Source: Holothuria scabra
Taxonomy: Eukaryota > Echinodermata > Holothuroidea > Aspidochirotida > Holothuriidae
Direction: 5' to 3'
Assembly (NCBI GenBank): GCA_037179385.1
Contig: CM074188.1
Span: 20,787,318 to 20,851,317 of the forward strand
DNA: 64,000 nt
Position 1 is the stretch's first letter. Each line of letters starts with the position of its first letter. The notes under the pieces were generated by a model that worked only from the letters and a program-made list of their open reading frames with translations, was not told the origin of the DNA and did no database searches. Both the position numbers and the translations under genes were made by a program. Positions 47,577 through 59,878 of this stretch are shown here, piece after piece.

Positions 47577-47957
47577 CACGGACTTCCTATACATGGACAG
47601 AGCATAATACAAGGTACATTGTTGCTACCGTACGTATGAGAAGAAGCGCACCAAGATGGCCGTCTGATATGTTTTTGTGTGAAAGTTTGGCCTTGCTCAA
47701 GTATATCACCATATTTTGCAAGAAATATTTTTGAAATATGGCAAGCTAAGGTCAAAATCCCTTTATTTATTGTAGGAATATGATACTCCCCCATTCAAGT
47801 TAAACTTTAGCTTAAAATATTACAGAGTCGTCGTCAAATCAGACGATTTATAGCTTCACGGCGGCCTTCTTGGTGGACCTTATCGTCCCAGTCGGTGATG
47901 ACCATCTACGGGTAAGACGTACACGTTGCATGCTCTGTTCATGTATACAAGTCCGTG
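47577..47957. mobile_element. CACGGACTT-type TIR element, copy D
   Basis: TIRs are CACGGACTTCCTATACATGG and (reverse complement) CACGGACTTGTATACATGAA. Near-identical to copy B at 28688-29073, including flanks, so it is part of the large duplication. Confidence 0.75.
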
Positions 47958-48263
47958 AGGCAAACGCATTTATTGCCCCAATGCCCTTGGAGATTACGAG
48001 CTAACGACTGACTTTTAATATATCAACAATTGCACATATCCATCAACCATCCATCAATACCCGCATCTGTGCCTCCTATGGTGTTCATCAATATTTTGGC
48101 AAAGACAAATAAATGTACATTGCCTCTTATCTCCACTTGCCGTCACGGTCCAAGGTCTCCGGATCGGTCCAAAAGGAAATTTTAAGTAGTAGAATAGTTG
48201 TCCTGAGGATTGGAGTGCAACCCGCACGTGCGTGAAACACTGTGTAGCAGATAGCACGTAATT

Positions 48264-48265
<2 letters not shown>
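47958..48265. other. Duplicated flank before the second (TA)n cluster
   Basis: Matches 29074-29407. No gene. Confidence 0.5.

Positions 48266-48326
<61 letters not shown>
48266..48326. repeat. (TA)n microsatellite
   Basis: Pure TA run; first of six TA tracts that separate different inserted segments between 48266 and 51612. Confidence 0.95.
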
Positions 48327-48831
<505 letters not shown>

Positions 48832-48879
48832 GGTTAACAGATTGGAATGATAAAAAGTGCTAAAGTTCGGTAGAGAGCT

Positions 48880-48915
48880 TCGCAACGTTTCGGGTATGTA
48901 CCCTTCATCAGGCGG
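48880..48915 (-). ncRNA. Hammerhead-ribozyme-like motif, copy 2
   Basis: On the minus strand: CCGC, CUGAUGA, A, GGGUA-CA-UACCC (helix II, 5 pairs), GAAA, CGU, U, GCGA. Stem I keeps three pairs; the fourth is C opposite A, unlike copy 3. The position before cleavage is U instead of C, allowed by the NUH rule but usually slower. Same extra A before helix II. Confidence 0.5.
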
Positions 48916-49435
48916 CAAAATAATAACTGATCAAAAAAACGATATTCAAAAGAAACAACAAACGCGTGCTGATACAACTCGATCGGTGCGCGTACAAAGG
49001 CCAAACACCTACGTCAACGCGTTGTGTGTCTTGTTATGTCCCCATCAACTCCTTACAATCGTTTCTAAGTCCCTGTAGTGCGGACGCACTGGTAACACAC
49101 GCACTACCCATGACAACATCCATCCAGCAAGCCAAACCAAAACGCGCCGACGTCAAGCGTACAACCTCTTTACAAAGGGATTGCCAATAACGAAATGTTT
49201 GCCTACTTCGCGACGCAATATCAAACACAGCTAAACGAAGCAACCGTGCAAAACAAGTTAATAGTGATGACGCGATAAAAATTAAAAGTAATAATAAATA
49301 CACGCTAGGCGATTATGATGACATTATGAACGGACTTTGCAAGGAAAATTTTCAATTGATCGCACCGATCCAGTTGTATCGGCACGCGTTTGTTTTTTCT
49401 TTTGAATATCGTTTTTTTGATCAGTTATTATTTTG

Positions 49436-49471
49436 CCGCCTGATGAAGGGTACATACCCGAAACGTTGCGG
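49436..49471 (+). ncRNA. Hammerhead-ribozyme-like motif, copy 3
   Basis: CCGC (49436-49439), CUGAUGA (49440-49446), A, GGGUA-CA-UACCC, GAAA (49460-49463), CGU, U (49467), GCGG (49468-49471). Stem I is fully paired. Compared with copy 1 (CCAC/GUGG) both strands changed together (A-U to G-C), which supports pairing. Confidence 0.55.
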
Positions 49472-49553
49472 AGCTCTCTTCCGAATTTTAGCACTTTTAT
49501 CATTCCAGTCTGTTTACCTTCATACTTTACCAGTGCTACACACTATTCGACCT

Positions 49554-49557
<4 letters not shown>

Positions 49558-49628
<71 letters not shown>

Positions 49629-49629
49629 T
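49558..49629. repeat. (TA)n microsatellite, interrupted
   Basis: TA repeats with TTTA/AAAT interruptions, between the hammerhead element and the next TIR element. Confidence 0.9.
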
Positions 49630-49632
49630 TAC

Positions 49633-50153
49633 ATTTACCTGGATCCTACCTTTGGTCGACATTCCTTCGTCTAAAAATGTACATTAGGTCGACATTTACG
49701 ATAGGTCAACATATTCGTGTCGACCCAATGTTTGGTTCACGATTTCAACCCCTTCTGCATACATTCTTAATAAAATAAGTGCATGTATAATACCTTTATG
49801 GCGCCCTCTTAATTGTATCTTTATATAGACGTAATAAACACAATGTATAGTATGTAGATTTGCACGTGAAAAAAGGGGTGTTATATCTTGCGTTGTCTAA
49901 AAATGTACATTAAGTTAACACGTAAGTATTGCAAAATACCTTTAATACTTTGTTTATTTTATTATAACTTGTGCGTACGTCATACATAATAAATAAACCA
50001 TACATATTATTGTTGGCGCTGTTGAAGTTTATGGTGGTATTTTATTTGAATTTTTTAGTGTCTGTATGTGCAGATACATTCAAATATGTGAAATATTTAT
50101 ATGTCGACTTAAGGTCGTGTTTTAGACGATGTCGACCTAAGGTAGGATCCAGC
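49633..50153. mobile_element. TIR element with GGATCCTACCTT ends (about 520 bp)
   Basis: The left end ...GGATCCTACCTTTGGTCGAC and the right end (reverse complement GGATCCTACCTTAGGTCGAC) are inverted repeats, followed inward in both by CGTCTAAAA. GTCGAC words recur throughout. It is flanked on both sides by (TA)n. No transposase-like ORF. Confidence 0.65.
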
Positions 50154-50166
50154 GTTATATATATAA

Positions 50167-50249
<83 letters not shown>

Positions 50250-50278
50250 TATATATATATATATATATATATATATCT
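50154..50278. repeat. (TA)n microsatellite
   Basis: TA run of about 120 bases with one G interruption. Confidence 0.95.
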
Positions 50279-51508
50279 TAAGAAAGTGGGCAAATTTTGC
50301 CCAACTTTTTGACCAACACTGGGCATCTATTCAACAACCTAAACAGTTGGGCAAAACTTTAACCAACCAAATTTGGTAAAGTTTGAACCCAACTGTTGGG
50401 CAGGAGATTACCCAACTGGTTGGTAAATTAGCATTTAAAAACATACCCACTTGTTGGGCACTTCTTTTATTTAGCTGTTGGGCAAAAGCATTAACCAAAT
50501 GTTGGTTATATGTTAATCATCTTTTCCTTAACCGTTGGTGCTTTCTTTTCATTTTAGGTTGTAGGCTAAGGCAGGGAGCTGCAACTGCTGGTCCCTGCAT
50601 GGTTATGGCAACCCATCGGTCCCAGTTAAAAAAACCCTGGCTTAATAACCTATTTGGGTTTGTCACTGAGTTCCTATATAAGTACGTCCAAAACTGTCAT
50701 TTTTAAAAGGCACTGTATATTTAAAAGGCACTGTAAAATGATGTGTGTAAATGATATGATGAAGTCTTGTAGTTTCATCAATGCACAAATATGAACACAA
50801 GGGCAGCATGAAAATTAGCTGTTCCGTAGCTATCATACACTGTTATCATGGTTGTGAGACAGGTTTCTTGTTATGCCAAAATGTTTCAAATAATAATATA
50901 TAACCGCTCATTCAGACGTGAAAGAGAATATCCCAGATCCTGACCTCTCATTGGATAGCAGTTTTGCGCCAAATACGAATCATGGAATCTCATAAAAATG
51001 TGTTCTAGTTCGTAATACTATTTAAAGAATTTTATGGAAATAGAGATCGATTTCATAGTCTAAAATAATGTACGAGTTTAGCTGGTTGGCCAATATAAAA
51101 GATGCCAAAGAGAATTTTCAGATTATGGTACCATGTCTGATTATGAGAAGAATTGTGAAACAAATCGGGTCAAGTGTACTGTTGTTTGGTGAAAACACTG
51201 CAACCAACAATTTACCAAACAAATTGGCAAAAAATTACCCAACAAGTGGGTAGAGGGAAAACATGTTCAACTGTAGAATAAAATCTTATCGTCATTTTGA
51301 CCAGTCAGTTGGGTATTACAGTATACGCGTGCACGGAAGGGAATTTAACCATTATGTGAGCAAAGATTGACCAACACTTAGGCAATTACTTTTACTCAAC
51401 AAAAACTTTGCCCAGCGTTTAAACAGTGCACCAATTAGCCCCAAAAGTTTTACCAACACATTAACTTCTTTAACCAACGGATAATTTACCCAACGTTTTA
51501 AGAATGTA
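50279..51508. mobile_element. Candidate DNA transposon rich in AACCAAC/TTGGGC words (about 1.2 kb)
   Basis: Starts CTTAAGAAAGTGGGCAAATT and ends as the reverse complement of CATTCTTAAAACGTTGGGTA; the similarity is imperfect. Subterminal zones are packed with CCAAC, TTGGGC and TTGGT motifs in both orientations, and the style resembles the 21605-21855 MITE. TA runs lie on both sides. No recognisable transposase. Confidence 0.5.
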
Positions 51509-51529
51509 TATATAAATCAAATTGGTAAA

Positions 51530-51573
51530 GCTTTATATATATATATTTATATATATATATATATATATTTATA

Positions 51574-51612
<39 letters not shown>
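51530..51612. repeat. (TA)n microsatellite, interrupted
   Basis: TA repeats broken by TTTA. Last tract of the cluster. Confidence 0.9.
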
Positions 51613-51613
<1 letters not shown>

Positions 51614-51978
51614 CATATGTATAAATAAATAATTGAAAAATGGTCCACGTGTATTCCAATAAATAAGATGAAAACATGTAAAAAACAACTCATAATTGAC
51701 GAAATAGGAATACTGGTTAAAACATTTATTGTTGAAATTTTCGATCCACCTAGGATCGTCCTCGGCAACTTATAGACTGGCAAAATTTACAAGGTGACTG
51801 TCAAAAGGGCAGTAGCAGCATTGAAAGATTTAAAACCCTAAAAGAATTCAAAATGGACCCCAACCAGTACAGCATTAAAAGAATAAACATTTATAAAGGA
51901 ACTGCTAAGATAGAAGAAAGCTTTCTTCCTTGTGAGATAACTCGATCGCGAACCAATTATTTTCTTCACCCCGTACTC
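51613..51978. other. Spacer, no gene seen
   Basis: No supported ORF; homology to the 30.5-kb block starts near 51920. Confidence 0.4.
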
Positions 51979-52169
51979 CACACTCTAAAAACTTCCCGTC
52001 AAACAGAACCAGAAAATGATCAAATGGGCACTCAACCGAAAAAGGTTCAAATATTTGACTACATTTTGTTCATCTTGGACCAGCAGGGGTTCATTTTGAA
52101 CTGAAACTAGGGAAATATTTGAACCTTTTTAAGTTCAGTGCCCATTTGATCCTTTCCTGGTGTAGTGTG
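51979..52169. mobile_element. Palindromic MITE (about 190 bp), copy 2
   Basis: Near-identical to 30593-30784, same flanks; internal inverted GATCAAATGGGCACTCAACC. Confidence 0.6.
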
Positions 52170-53159
52170 CATACCTTCACATTCTATCCGGTATACATAG
52201 AAGATTTTGCGTATCAATGAAATTAAACAATCTGCTGCAAGCAAATATTTTTAAAGATGTCATATATAGCTGATAAAACTGACACATGGCGATAGCTTGA
52301 AAAATATCCGAATCACCAGACTTCTACACAGTTGTCACCGTGGAAAACTTTAACTCGTTAGGGAAAATTTCCCCATCAAAAGATAAACTCAATGTTCATA
52401 AGTGGATCCACAATATATTTATGTAAATGTCTTAACGCTTCGTTAGTACGTTTTCATACCCTGGTGATTTTACGTCTTGTAATTTCAGAATAGGAAAGAG
52501 AACTTTGCCTGGCTTACAGGATGTAAAACGAAGGTAATTGACACAAAATAATCATTCAAGTCTGACTGGTTACTGACATTACTGTCAAATATCTCATCAG
52601 CTAGGGTTTCGCTAACAGTTAAAAAGAAGTCATTAAACTTAACGGCATAGTCCATTATACTTCTGTCACTTGTAGGGGTGACACTTGAACTTAAACAACG
52701 TCAGCTAACCTCCGCCCCTCCCTAACTTCTCTATTCATTAACATTTTTATATCACACCATTCTCCTATTATATATTCACACTTGAAACGTTTTTTCACTC
52801 ATTTGTTCTATTCAATCAGCTAATGTATTATGCATACAAACCATTAAATAGACAGTACTGTATGAATTATATGAGGGAAATTCCAATTCGTGCAAGATAA
52901 ACACGGACATATTATCCTCTCAGTCCAACTAATATAAAGGGAACAGCAGTGACCTATGATCTGGTCACTTACAATTCTCCAAATATATCACTATTAATCG
53001 AAAAGCGTTATAATTGATAAATAGCACACTTGATACGAGAAACAAAGGCATAGTTTTAATTTCTTTCATAACAATGCATGTAAATAACAATAAACCATAG
53101 CTGCAAATTTAACCAATTTGCCAGACATAACAAGAGGTGGAATTCCCTCTTTTCTACAT
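52170..53159. other. Duplicated block of unit 3
   Basis: Matches 30785-31552 and 31846-32096. It carries the empty ATAT site of the unit 2 MITE near 52909. No gene. Confidence 0.55.
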
Positions 53160-53163
53160 TTAA

Positions 53164-53414
53164 CCCTTTACCGTTGTGCTCCGATCGGGGCATATTTGCG
53201 CGCCTCGGGAATGGGCGGAAAGGCGGACGTAGCCCGCCCCGCATAGGCTTCCGTAGGCCATTGACCCCGTGACCTTAAACTATTATCTCTCTCGTTGTTG
53301 TGGTCGAATTTTCGGGTAGCTACTCGCAGTTTCGAGCTCCGCGTGAAACAGTAAAGATGGGTGACAGCCGAGCTCTCCGCATGGGTCCAAAAGGACCCAA
53401 ACAACGGTAAAGGG
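53164..53414. mobile_element. piggyBac-like MITE (251 bp)
   Basis: TTAA target duplication at 53160-53163 and 53415-53418; TIRs CCCTTTACCGTTGT at both ends (14 bases, exact). Unit 2 has the intact single TTAA at 32097-32100, followed by the same CAACGGGA sequence. TTAA plus a CCCT terminus is the piggyBac signature. The interior is unusually GC-rich for the window and has no transposase. Confidence 0.9.
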
Positions 53415-53418
53415 TTAA

Positions 53419-54151
53419 CAACGGGACTGTGGTCAATTTCAACAAGCTCAAGTCCATGTCTGAGTCCAATTCCATAAGTTCAAGTCCGAGGGCTCGAGTC
53501 CAAGTCCGAGTCCAGTGTTCTCGAGTCCAAGTTCAAAAATTGTAAAAGAACTATAGTATTTTCTTGTATTTATAGCTTTGAACTCTTAGTACATTAAGCA
53601 CAATATACTACTGCAAATTGACAAAACAAATAGAAAAACCCTATGCTTAACTAAATGAAATTTAGGTGAGAAGATTACTTCAGTGTGCTTTCTCCAGATT
53701 CATTTCGCATATCCTTGAAACTGGTGATCACATTGTCCACATTATGGCTAAGGGCTAAGTCTCAGGGTATGAACTGAGTTACAGTCTGCCAGTAACTGTC
53801 ACACTTAAGAATGATTAAGGTTGTATTTGCATAGTGATTTTTTCCATGTTAATAAACATAAGAAACAATTTGTTCCTTTTACATCTTTGTAAATTTGATT
53901 TTCCTGAAAAATCGTTAGTCAATAATGAAAAAATATCAAACATAGTAAAATAAAAACATACCATCAATTCGAATAAAAGACAATAAAATAGTAAAATAAA
54001 ATCGAATAAATATGTAAACATTGAATTTATTAATTATTTAATCAATTGTAATATTGAATCTGTAAGATAAACAGATAAAGAAAATCAATTTTATCCCATA
54101 ATTTACTGTTTTTACAATGAAGGTTTTGCATATGGCGTCATAATACGCGGT
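53419..54151. other. Duplicated block with GAGTCC minisatellite, unit 3
   Basis: Matches 32101-32774; includes variants of GAGTCCAAGTCCGAGTCC at 53449-53535. No gene. Confidence 0.5.
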
Positions 54152-54416
54152 CTTATTAGTTGGTTAGTTCGTTAGTTAGATGGAGTTTTACGGCCCAGTT
54201 TCCAATCATTTTGGTTCAAGTCGATCCGGCCACGGCCTTTTTTTCCAGTTGTGGTTCACTGACTTGTTTCCCTACTCCATTGTGTATGCTGAGTACCTAG
54301 CACAATGGCAGTAGGTTCCATTTTTAAAGTCTTCCGTATAACCCGGCCAGGAATCGATCTCCAGACTTCCCGACTGCAAGTCGGATGTTCTAACCAGTTG
54401 ACCATGCAGTCGGCCA
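54152..54416 (-). mobile_element. tRNA-derived SINE, second head type (anticodon-like TGC)
   Basis: Minus-strand SINE with a full tRNA-like head: TGGTCAACTGG near the A-box position, a CCGA-CTTGCAG-TCGG anticodon arm, and B-box GATCGATTCC. The body and (YAAC)n tail are the same as in the Glu-type copies, but the head differs. The counterpart at 32775-32985 lost most of the head. Confidence 0.8.
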
Positions 54417-54672
54417 TGTTGGAGTACATGTTACTACGTAGTAGGCCACACTTCTACTCTTACTGGTTGAATATATGCACACCGCGTGTATCCGGTGCAC
54501 ACCGTGCAGTGCGTTAAGCACAAAACCACGTGAAGTTGGCATGATTGTCCTCCAGTATGGCGGATCAGTGACGTAATTGCAAAGCCTACGTTTAGCACAT
54601 GAAGCACGGTAATACTGAAAGTAAAAAGAGAAAGTGATACCATGTATACACTTGTAATTCTGCTTGTTTTTA
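54417..54672. other. Spacer, no gene seen
   Basis: No supported ORF or repeat. Confidence 0.4.
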
Positions 54673-54684
54673 TAACAGTGCCAA

Positions 54685-54913
54685 ACAATCTAACGGTAAG
54701 AGCATCCGCCTCTCACGCGGAAGGCCCGGGTTCGATTCCCAGGTCAAAGACTCTTAAAAAGGAACTTACTGCCGTTGTGCGTAATGCTCCACGTAGGCAA
54801 TGGAGTAGGGAAACAAGCCAGTGAGCCACAACTGGGAAAAGGCCGTGGCCGACTCGACCTGAACCAATAGGTTGCAAACTGGGCCGTAAAACTCCATCTA
54901 ACTAACCAAATTC
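54685..54913 (+). mobile_element. tRNA-Glu-derived SINE with 12-bp target duplication
   Basis: TAACAGTGCCAA occurs at 54673-54684 and 54914-54925. The head begins inside the tRNA (TCTAACGGTAAGAGCATCCG), with a CTC anticodon in loop CTCTCAC and B-box GGTTCGATTCC. The body ends in AACTCCATCTAACTAACC. It lacks the first bases of the tRNA. Confidence 0.88.
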
Positions 54914-54925
54914 TAACAGTGCCAA

Positions 54926-56574
54926 TTGTATTATGCATCTGTGATTCGCGACACAAAATGGGCGCCTGCATGAATGAAGCACACTCCCAAAGATATCTTT
55001 TTTTCCTTTAATTTAATGTGCAACAGAACTCAATAAACCCGATCAATTCTACCAAGACTCGTTGCATAGGACACGTCAGAATATGTGGATAATTTTTGCC
55101 CTAATCTAGAATTTTGGAAGATATTGCCCAAATTTTGATACCGCTGTTGGTTGCTATCATGATAAATTGTTGAACAGTCTCAACAGACAATTGAGAGATT
55201 TATGACTTGTTAAAATACTAGCACAATTATATTTTCAGAAAAATAGAAATCCAGCCCTTCCTCCTAGTCATGGCCAGCAGAAACAGCATCGGTTACTTTC
55301 TCGGCTGTCCAATTTGCCGAAATATATAACGGATCCACTTTTTGGCCTGAATACAGTGAATAGGGGGGACATACGCCAAACTCCAAGTCCAGAGAGCCCG
55401 ATTCCAAGCCTAAGTCCAAGTCCAACAAATCGGGCACGAGTCTTCCCGCCCCGGTAAACAATTGAACCAACACAGGGAAATTAGGACTACCAAGTCATTC
55501 CGGTAACAGTTGTAATTTTTTAACTTACTTTTTAAACCTAAGAATCCTAGACGATTTTTTCCTTGTTTTCTTCGGGGGGTTTAGCGTCGGGCTTTGAAGT
55601 GATGTGATTTTAAACTTTTTAAGCAAATTAGACTTTAAAGAAGAAATGAAACTAGGTAAACATAAAGATGGGAAAAGCCCGCATGACCCCGCGAATGCAG
55701 TTTAACTGTAATTGTTCCTCAAAGGACATGTTCCTACAAATTTGGACTCAGAAAGGAAGGTCGCTTGAGTTAGAAACCCTTGACTACTATTATCATATTA
55801 ATCACCCCAACATACCAGCCGAACTAAAAATTCATGTCAACTCATCGTTGCAACAATAGCCTTTGCTTATCTAATCGTTGCACAATGAATTCAAATATAG
55901 TTCCTCTGTCGTATTCAAGCAAATCTTTGGAGGGAGTGAAAAGGCCTTGGCACTGAGAGCTAATGCAAGTGTGTCATGATTTCTGTAGATCAAATCAGAT
56001 GAAATTTCTAGCACTTCACGGGTCCACCGTGTTTTCCTTCAATCGGCAAAGACTAGGCTGTAAGAACGATTGCCAACATAGCTGAGCAAGTCTGTTGTTC
56101 TTCGGAATGCATCATGCAGGCTCAGAAAAACGCAAAATGGTCAGAAGAATTTTAATTTGTCTCGTTAGACTTTATGGTTTCGGTCCATGTTTGAACATGT
56201 CCCTTGCAAAGAAGGTTTTTAAAAGCTGTACCGCAGTACCTTACAATCTAAAAGGGTGTTTAGGAATTAAACGTTTTCTAGACACTTTCACCTCCAGATT
56301 GTAAACAGGTTTAGATGCTGTAGACAAGAGTCCTATTACTAAGATTTTCACTTTTACACATGTTTAACTGCTAAACATTTAATGTTTAATCGCTAAACAT
56401 GTTTACAATTTAAACGTGTTTACAAAGTGTGGACGAAATAAATGTTCAATTCCTAAACACGTTTTTAAGATTGTAGAAAAAACAAAGACAAAAAAAGGAA
56501 TGCCATTCCGAGTGTGACGCCGATTAACCACCTATTTGGTTGCCGTCCTTGTTTCGTGATGTACAAAACGCTTC
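54926..56574. other. 3' spacer of LRR3
   Basis: 54926-55370 is unique here; 55375-55435 has GAGTCC-like repeats; 55440-56570 is homologous to parts of 22480-23660 and 36700-37280/41464-41980. No gene supported. Confidence 0.5.
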
Positions 56575-58082
56575 CTAATTGTTGACATAAAGCACTTTTA
56601 CATAGAAAAAAGAAAGACACACCACTAAGGCCGCACCGAGAGCGACGGCGATAACTCCCCAAGTAGGCTGGAATGTACGGTCTGATTTGGGTAGTGTTGA
56701 TGGGGTGGTTGTTGTAGCACCAGGGAAGAGTTCGGTAACTGAATCAAAGCAATGACTTGGTAATTTTGCAAGATGGACGGCCTGATTTTGTAAGATTTCG
56801 GGAAACTGACATGTTGGAAAATATGCGCTCAACATTTCTGAATTCTTAAATCATTTTACCAAAGGGACGGCGCTGCAATTGCAGTGATCGGATTATTGTA
56901 GAGAAAAAGTGTCGTGTATTTTGAAAGACTTCTATAAATATCTGGAGACAGAGTGTGAATCCTGTTATTCTGGAGTTCAATGAATAAAAGGCCATGAAGA
57001 TGCCGAAACAGGTTTGTCGGAATGATCATAATCTCGTTGTGTTCCATATTAAGACTTGTTACATTAGTGGCACTACGGAAAGTATTTTCGGAGATATGAT
57101 GAATTCTGTTGTACGATATCGAAATTGAGTCCAAACCTGGAAAACTATCAAAGAATTGCGGTGACAATTTTTCGATTTTATTCAACGTTAACGACAATGT
57201 TTTCACTGATGTTACGTTTTCGTCGTAGTTGGTCCTTGCTGGATTTTTTATGTGATTACAGCCTACAACAACATATTTAAGTGTTTGAAGACAAGCAAAA
57301 GTCACAGGTTGAAGGCTTTCGAGAAAACCATTGTTCAAGGCAATTTGAAGCAAGTGTACATGGAGAACATTGTATTCACTGAGACGCATCAGTCGATTGG
57401 AAGAGAGACTGAGGGTATTTAACTTTGGCATGGAATCCAACACTTTTAAAGAAAAATACGAGATTTTGTTGTTAGACAGATCAAGAATTGTTAGGTTACC
57501 TAATCCTTTCAACTTTCCTTCTTCCACACTCGAAATTTCATTCATGTTAAGCTTCAGAACATCTAATACAGGTAAACTCCATGGTTCATTACCTACAGTT
57601 CGTAACTGATTACAGTGTAAATCAAGATGTACTAATATTTTCAAAACAGTAAACTTTTCAACTGGAAAATAGTTAAGATTGTTTCTCGAGATCGTCAGGG
57701 TTTCCAGATTATGAAGATTCCCTAAGGAAACGGACTTTGTTTCCGACAAATTCGAAATTCTGTTATTGACAAATGCGAGGAACTTCAAGTCTGTCAGATT
57801 TGATAGAAAAATCCAGTTTCCATTTTTAATGAAAGACGTATTTGTGTTGGCTATAACAACAGCTTCTACCAACTTTGGAATCTCGTCGACAAAATCATTG
57901 ACGTCGGTAAGATTTACTCCGTTACAACTAAAAACAGAATAAAAAGGACAACAACCGGGTGGAAATGGAAATTTACATTCGTCGTAAACGTCGTAATGCT
58001 GATTTGGTTCTGCACAAAACGGTTCACATATATATACTTCATGCAGCAAGACAGAAAAGAAAATTAGCTTTTTTGTAAACAT
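56575..58082 (-). pseudogene. LRR3: third LRR membrane-protein copy, frameshifted
   Basis: ATG at 58082-58080 (MFTKKLIFFSVLLHEVYICE). It is collinear with LRR1/LRR2 through the cysteine cap and all LRRs, but more diverged. A 1-nt deletion at about 56883-56886 (at the codon pair for V400-C401) destroys the first LRRCT cysteine and the frame. The codon matching W411 is also TGA (56851-56853). The rest of the LRRCT, stalk, transmembrane segment and YVNN tail is still recognisable in the old frame (56575-56835). If translated, it would be a 408-residue protein lacking LRRCT and membrane anchor, hence possibly secreted. Two independent lesions favour a pseudogene. Confidence 0.88.
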
Positions 58083-58988
58083 GGTGAAACGAAAGTTTCA
58101 GTATTTTTTTTCTACTTACTATTTTCTAACACAAGCTGTTTTAAGTAGAAAATGGCTCCTGTGAAAGGTCTCTCTTGTTCAACAAAATATCATCCTTGAT
58201 AACTGTTTTTGTATGATATTGTATTTTTTTTAATAGAAATCAAATTTCACAAACCAGTACCATCAATTGAGTATCATAGCAAGAATGGCTTTTCTTCTAG
58301 TGGAGATTAAAGAAGTGAATTTTAAAACATTAACGATGCTGACCCGCGACCAGACATAATGCCTATACTTTATGTTGACCGTTCAACAGACGACGCGAAG
58401 TCGTAACCTGAAACTTTTCTTAGTGCAAAGAGCAGATAATTCAATCAATTAATCATTGATCAATCCCCTTATTCCAGTAAGTTTTCACCCTGTAGTAATA
58501 TGGCGTAACAATTTTTGGTTAGTACATCATTAAAAGGTTGCAAATGATGATAATAATGAATTCCACAACTGAATCCTGCATGACAATATAAGCAAACACG
58601 AATTTATTTCCAAAATACGCCGTCCGGTTGTTAATTTGTAGAAAGATAAATGGGATAAACTATTAACTTTGTTCGCTCCGCAGGCTGTGGGAAGTCTGCT
58701 AGCAAAGCTATTTGTGGGAGGCGATTACAAGTCCAGACACAGCACCTGCGACATTTATGAAATTATAATTTGTTTGTGATCGGAGACCAATTATAACGTA
58801 TAATATAGTATGTGACATCGAACATAATCGTTGCTTTTACGTAACAATCAAACGAGAAAATAGCGAGTCTAGATTATCTACTGAACTGATGATAATGGCC
58901 AACCAAACAATGGAATCCAACTGGCTATAAGTGAACAAATCGTCAGCAGCTTGAGAGCTGAATATTTCTTTGCTCAGAATATTTATAC
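58083..58988 (-). promoter_or_regulatory. 5' flank of LRR3
   Basis: Homologous to the flanks of LRR1 and LRR2, with a short T-rich insertion near 58223-58232. Confidence 0.4.
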
Positions 58989-59392
58989 CACGGACTTTCT
59001 ACATTCATTGACTGATCATGTAACGTGTACTTCGTATACGAAGATTGTCGCCACCGTCTGGGGTAAAAAAGGTGAACCAAAATTGACGCTGGGAAGCTAT
59101 AATTTATATGATTTGAGGAAGGATCTGTAATTCTTTCACGAAAGTTTAAGCTTCAATGGGAAGCAATATCATATTCTTGCAATAAGTGTAGTGCTTTTGA
59201 CGGTAGCTTGCGTTGTTTCGAAAATATTTCAAAATTTTTGCAAAATCTGTCGATTGAACTACTTGAGCAAGTCCAGCTTTTACTCACAAAACCATAACAG
59301 ACAACCATCTTGCTACGCCTATAATCAAACGTACGGGTAGCGACAATCAACGGATAGTAGCGTATGTTCTGCCCATGTATAGGAAGTCCCTG
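58989..59392. mobile_element. CACGGACTT-type TIR element, copy E (unit 3)
   Basis: Left CACGGACTTTCTACATTCAT; right reverse complement CAGGGACTTCCTATACATGG. Same position as copies A and C. Confidence 0.7.
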
Positions 59393-59684
59393 ATTTATAA
59401 ACATCACCCACAGATGCGATTTAGAGGACACAACCAATATTTCGGAGAAGTAGGCCTAACTTACATTCTTAAAAAGGTGTTTAGAAATTAAACGTTTTCT
59501 AAACATTTTTGCCCCCACTTTGTAAACATGATTAAATACTGGACACACCGTTTATTAACACGTCTAACTGCTAAACATCTGAGTGTGTAATAGCTAAACA
59601 AGTTTAAAATTCGTCCTATTCTCTATCATTTTTTAAGAGTGTTAGGTTACTCATTGCCTCGAAGTCTAACCCTCTTATAGGATG
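59393..59684. other. Unit 3 spacer
   Basis: Counterpart of 26434-26715 and 44739-45004. No gene. Confidence 0.4.
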
Positions 59685-59756
59685 GGTCGGTCGGTCGATC
59701 GGTCAGTCGGTCGGTCGGTCGGTCGGTCGGTCGGTCGGTCGGTCGGTCGGTCGGTC
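59685..59756 (+). repeat. (GGTC)n, about 17 copies
   Basis: Nearly pure GGTC tetranucleotide repeat with two changes, adjoining the SINE fragment at its 3'-tail side. Confidence 0.95.
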
Positions 59757-59878
59757 CAACCTACTGATTCAAGTTGAGCCGGCAACTGCCTTTTTTCCAG
59801 TTGTGGCTCACTGGCTTGTTTTTCCTACTCCATTGCTTAAGCGGAGCGTCACGCACGACGGCAGTAGGTTCCATTTTA
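59757..59878 (-). mobile_element. Partial SINE, unit 3
   Basis: CCAACCTACTGATTCAAGTTGAGCC... to GTAGGTTCCATTTT matches the SINE body; the tRNA head and part next to the tail are missing. Counterpart of 26751-26855 but with more of the body kept. Confidence 0.8.

Larger units (their letters stand above)
48832..49557. mobile_element. Inverted hammerhead-bearing repeats (Penelope-like terminal repeats?) around a 370-bp core
   Basis: Positions 48838-48991 and 49361-49508 are inverted copies of each other. Both contain the hammerhead-like motif, the words AGTGCTAAA / TTTAGCACTT and CGATATTCAAAAGAAA / TTTCTTTTGAATATCG. Their outer sides run into (TA)n on both flanks. Penelope-like elements carry hammerhead motifs in terminal repeats that may be inverted. 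The core has short frames but no reverse transcriptase or GIY-YIG motif, so this would be an internally deleted or non-autonomous copy. Confidence 0.6.
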
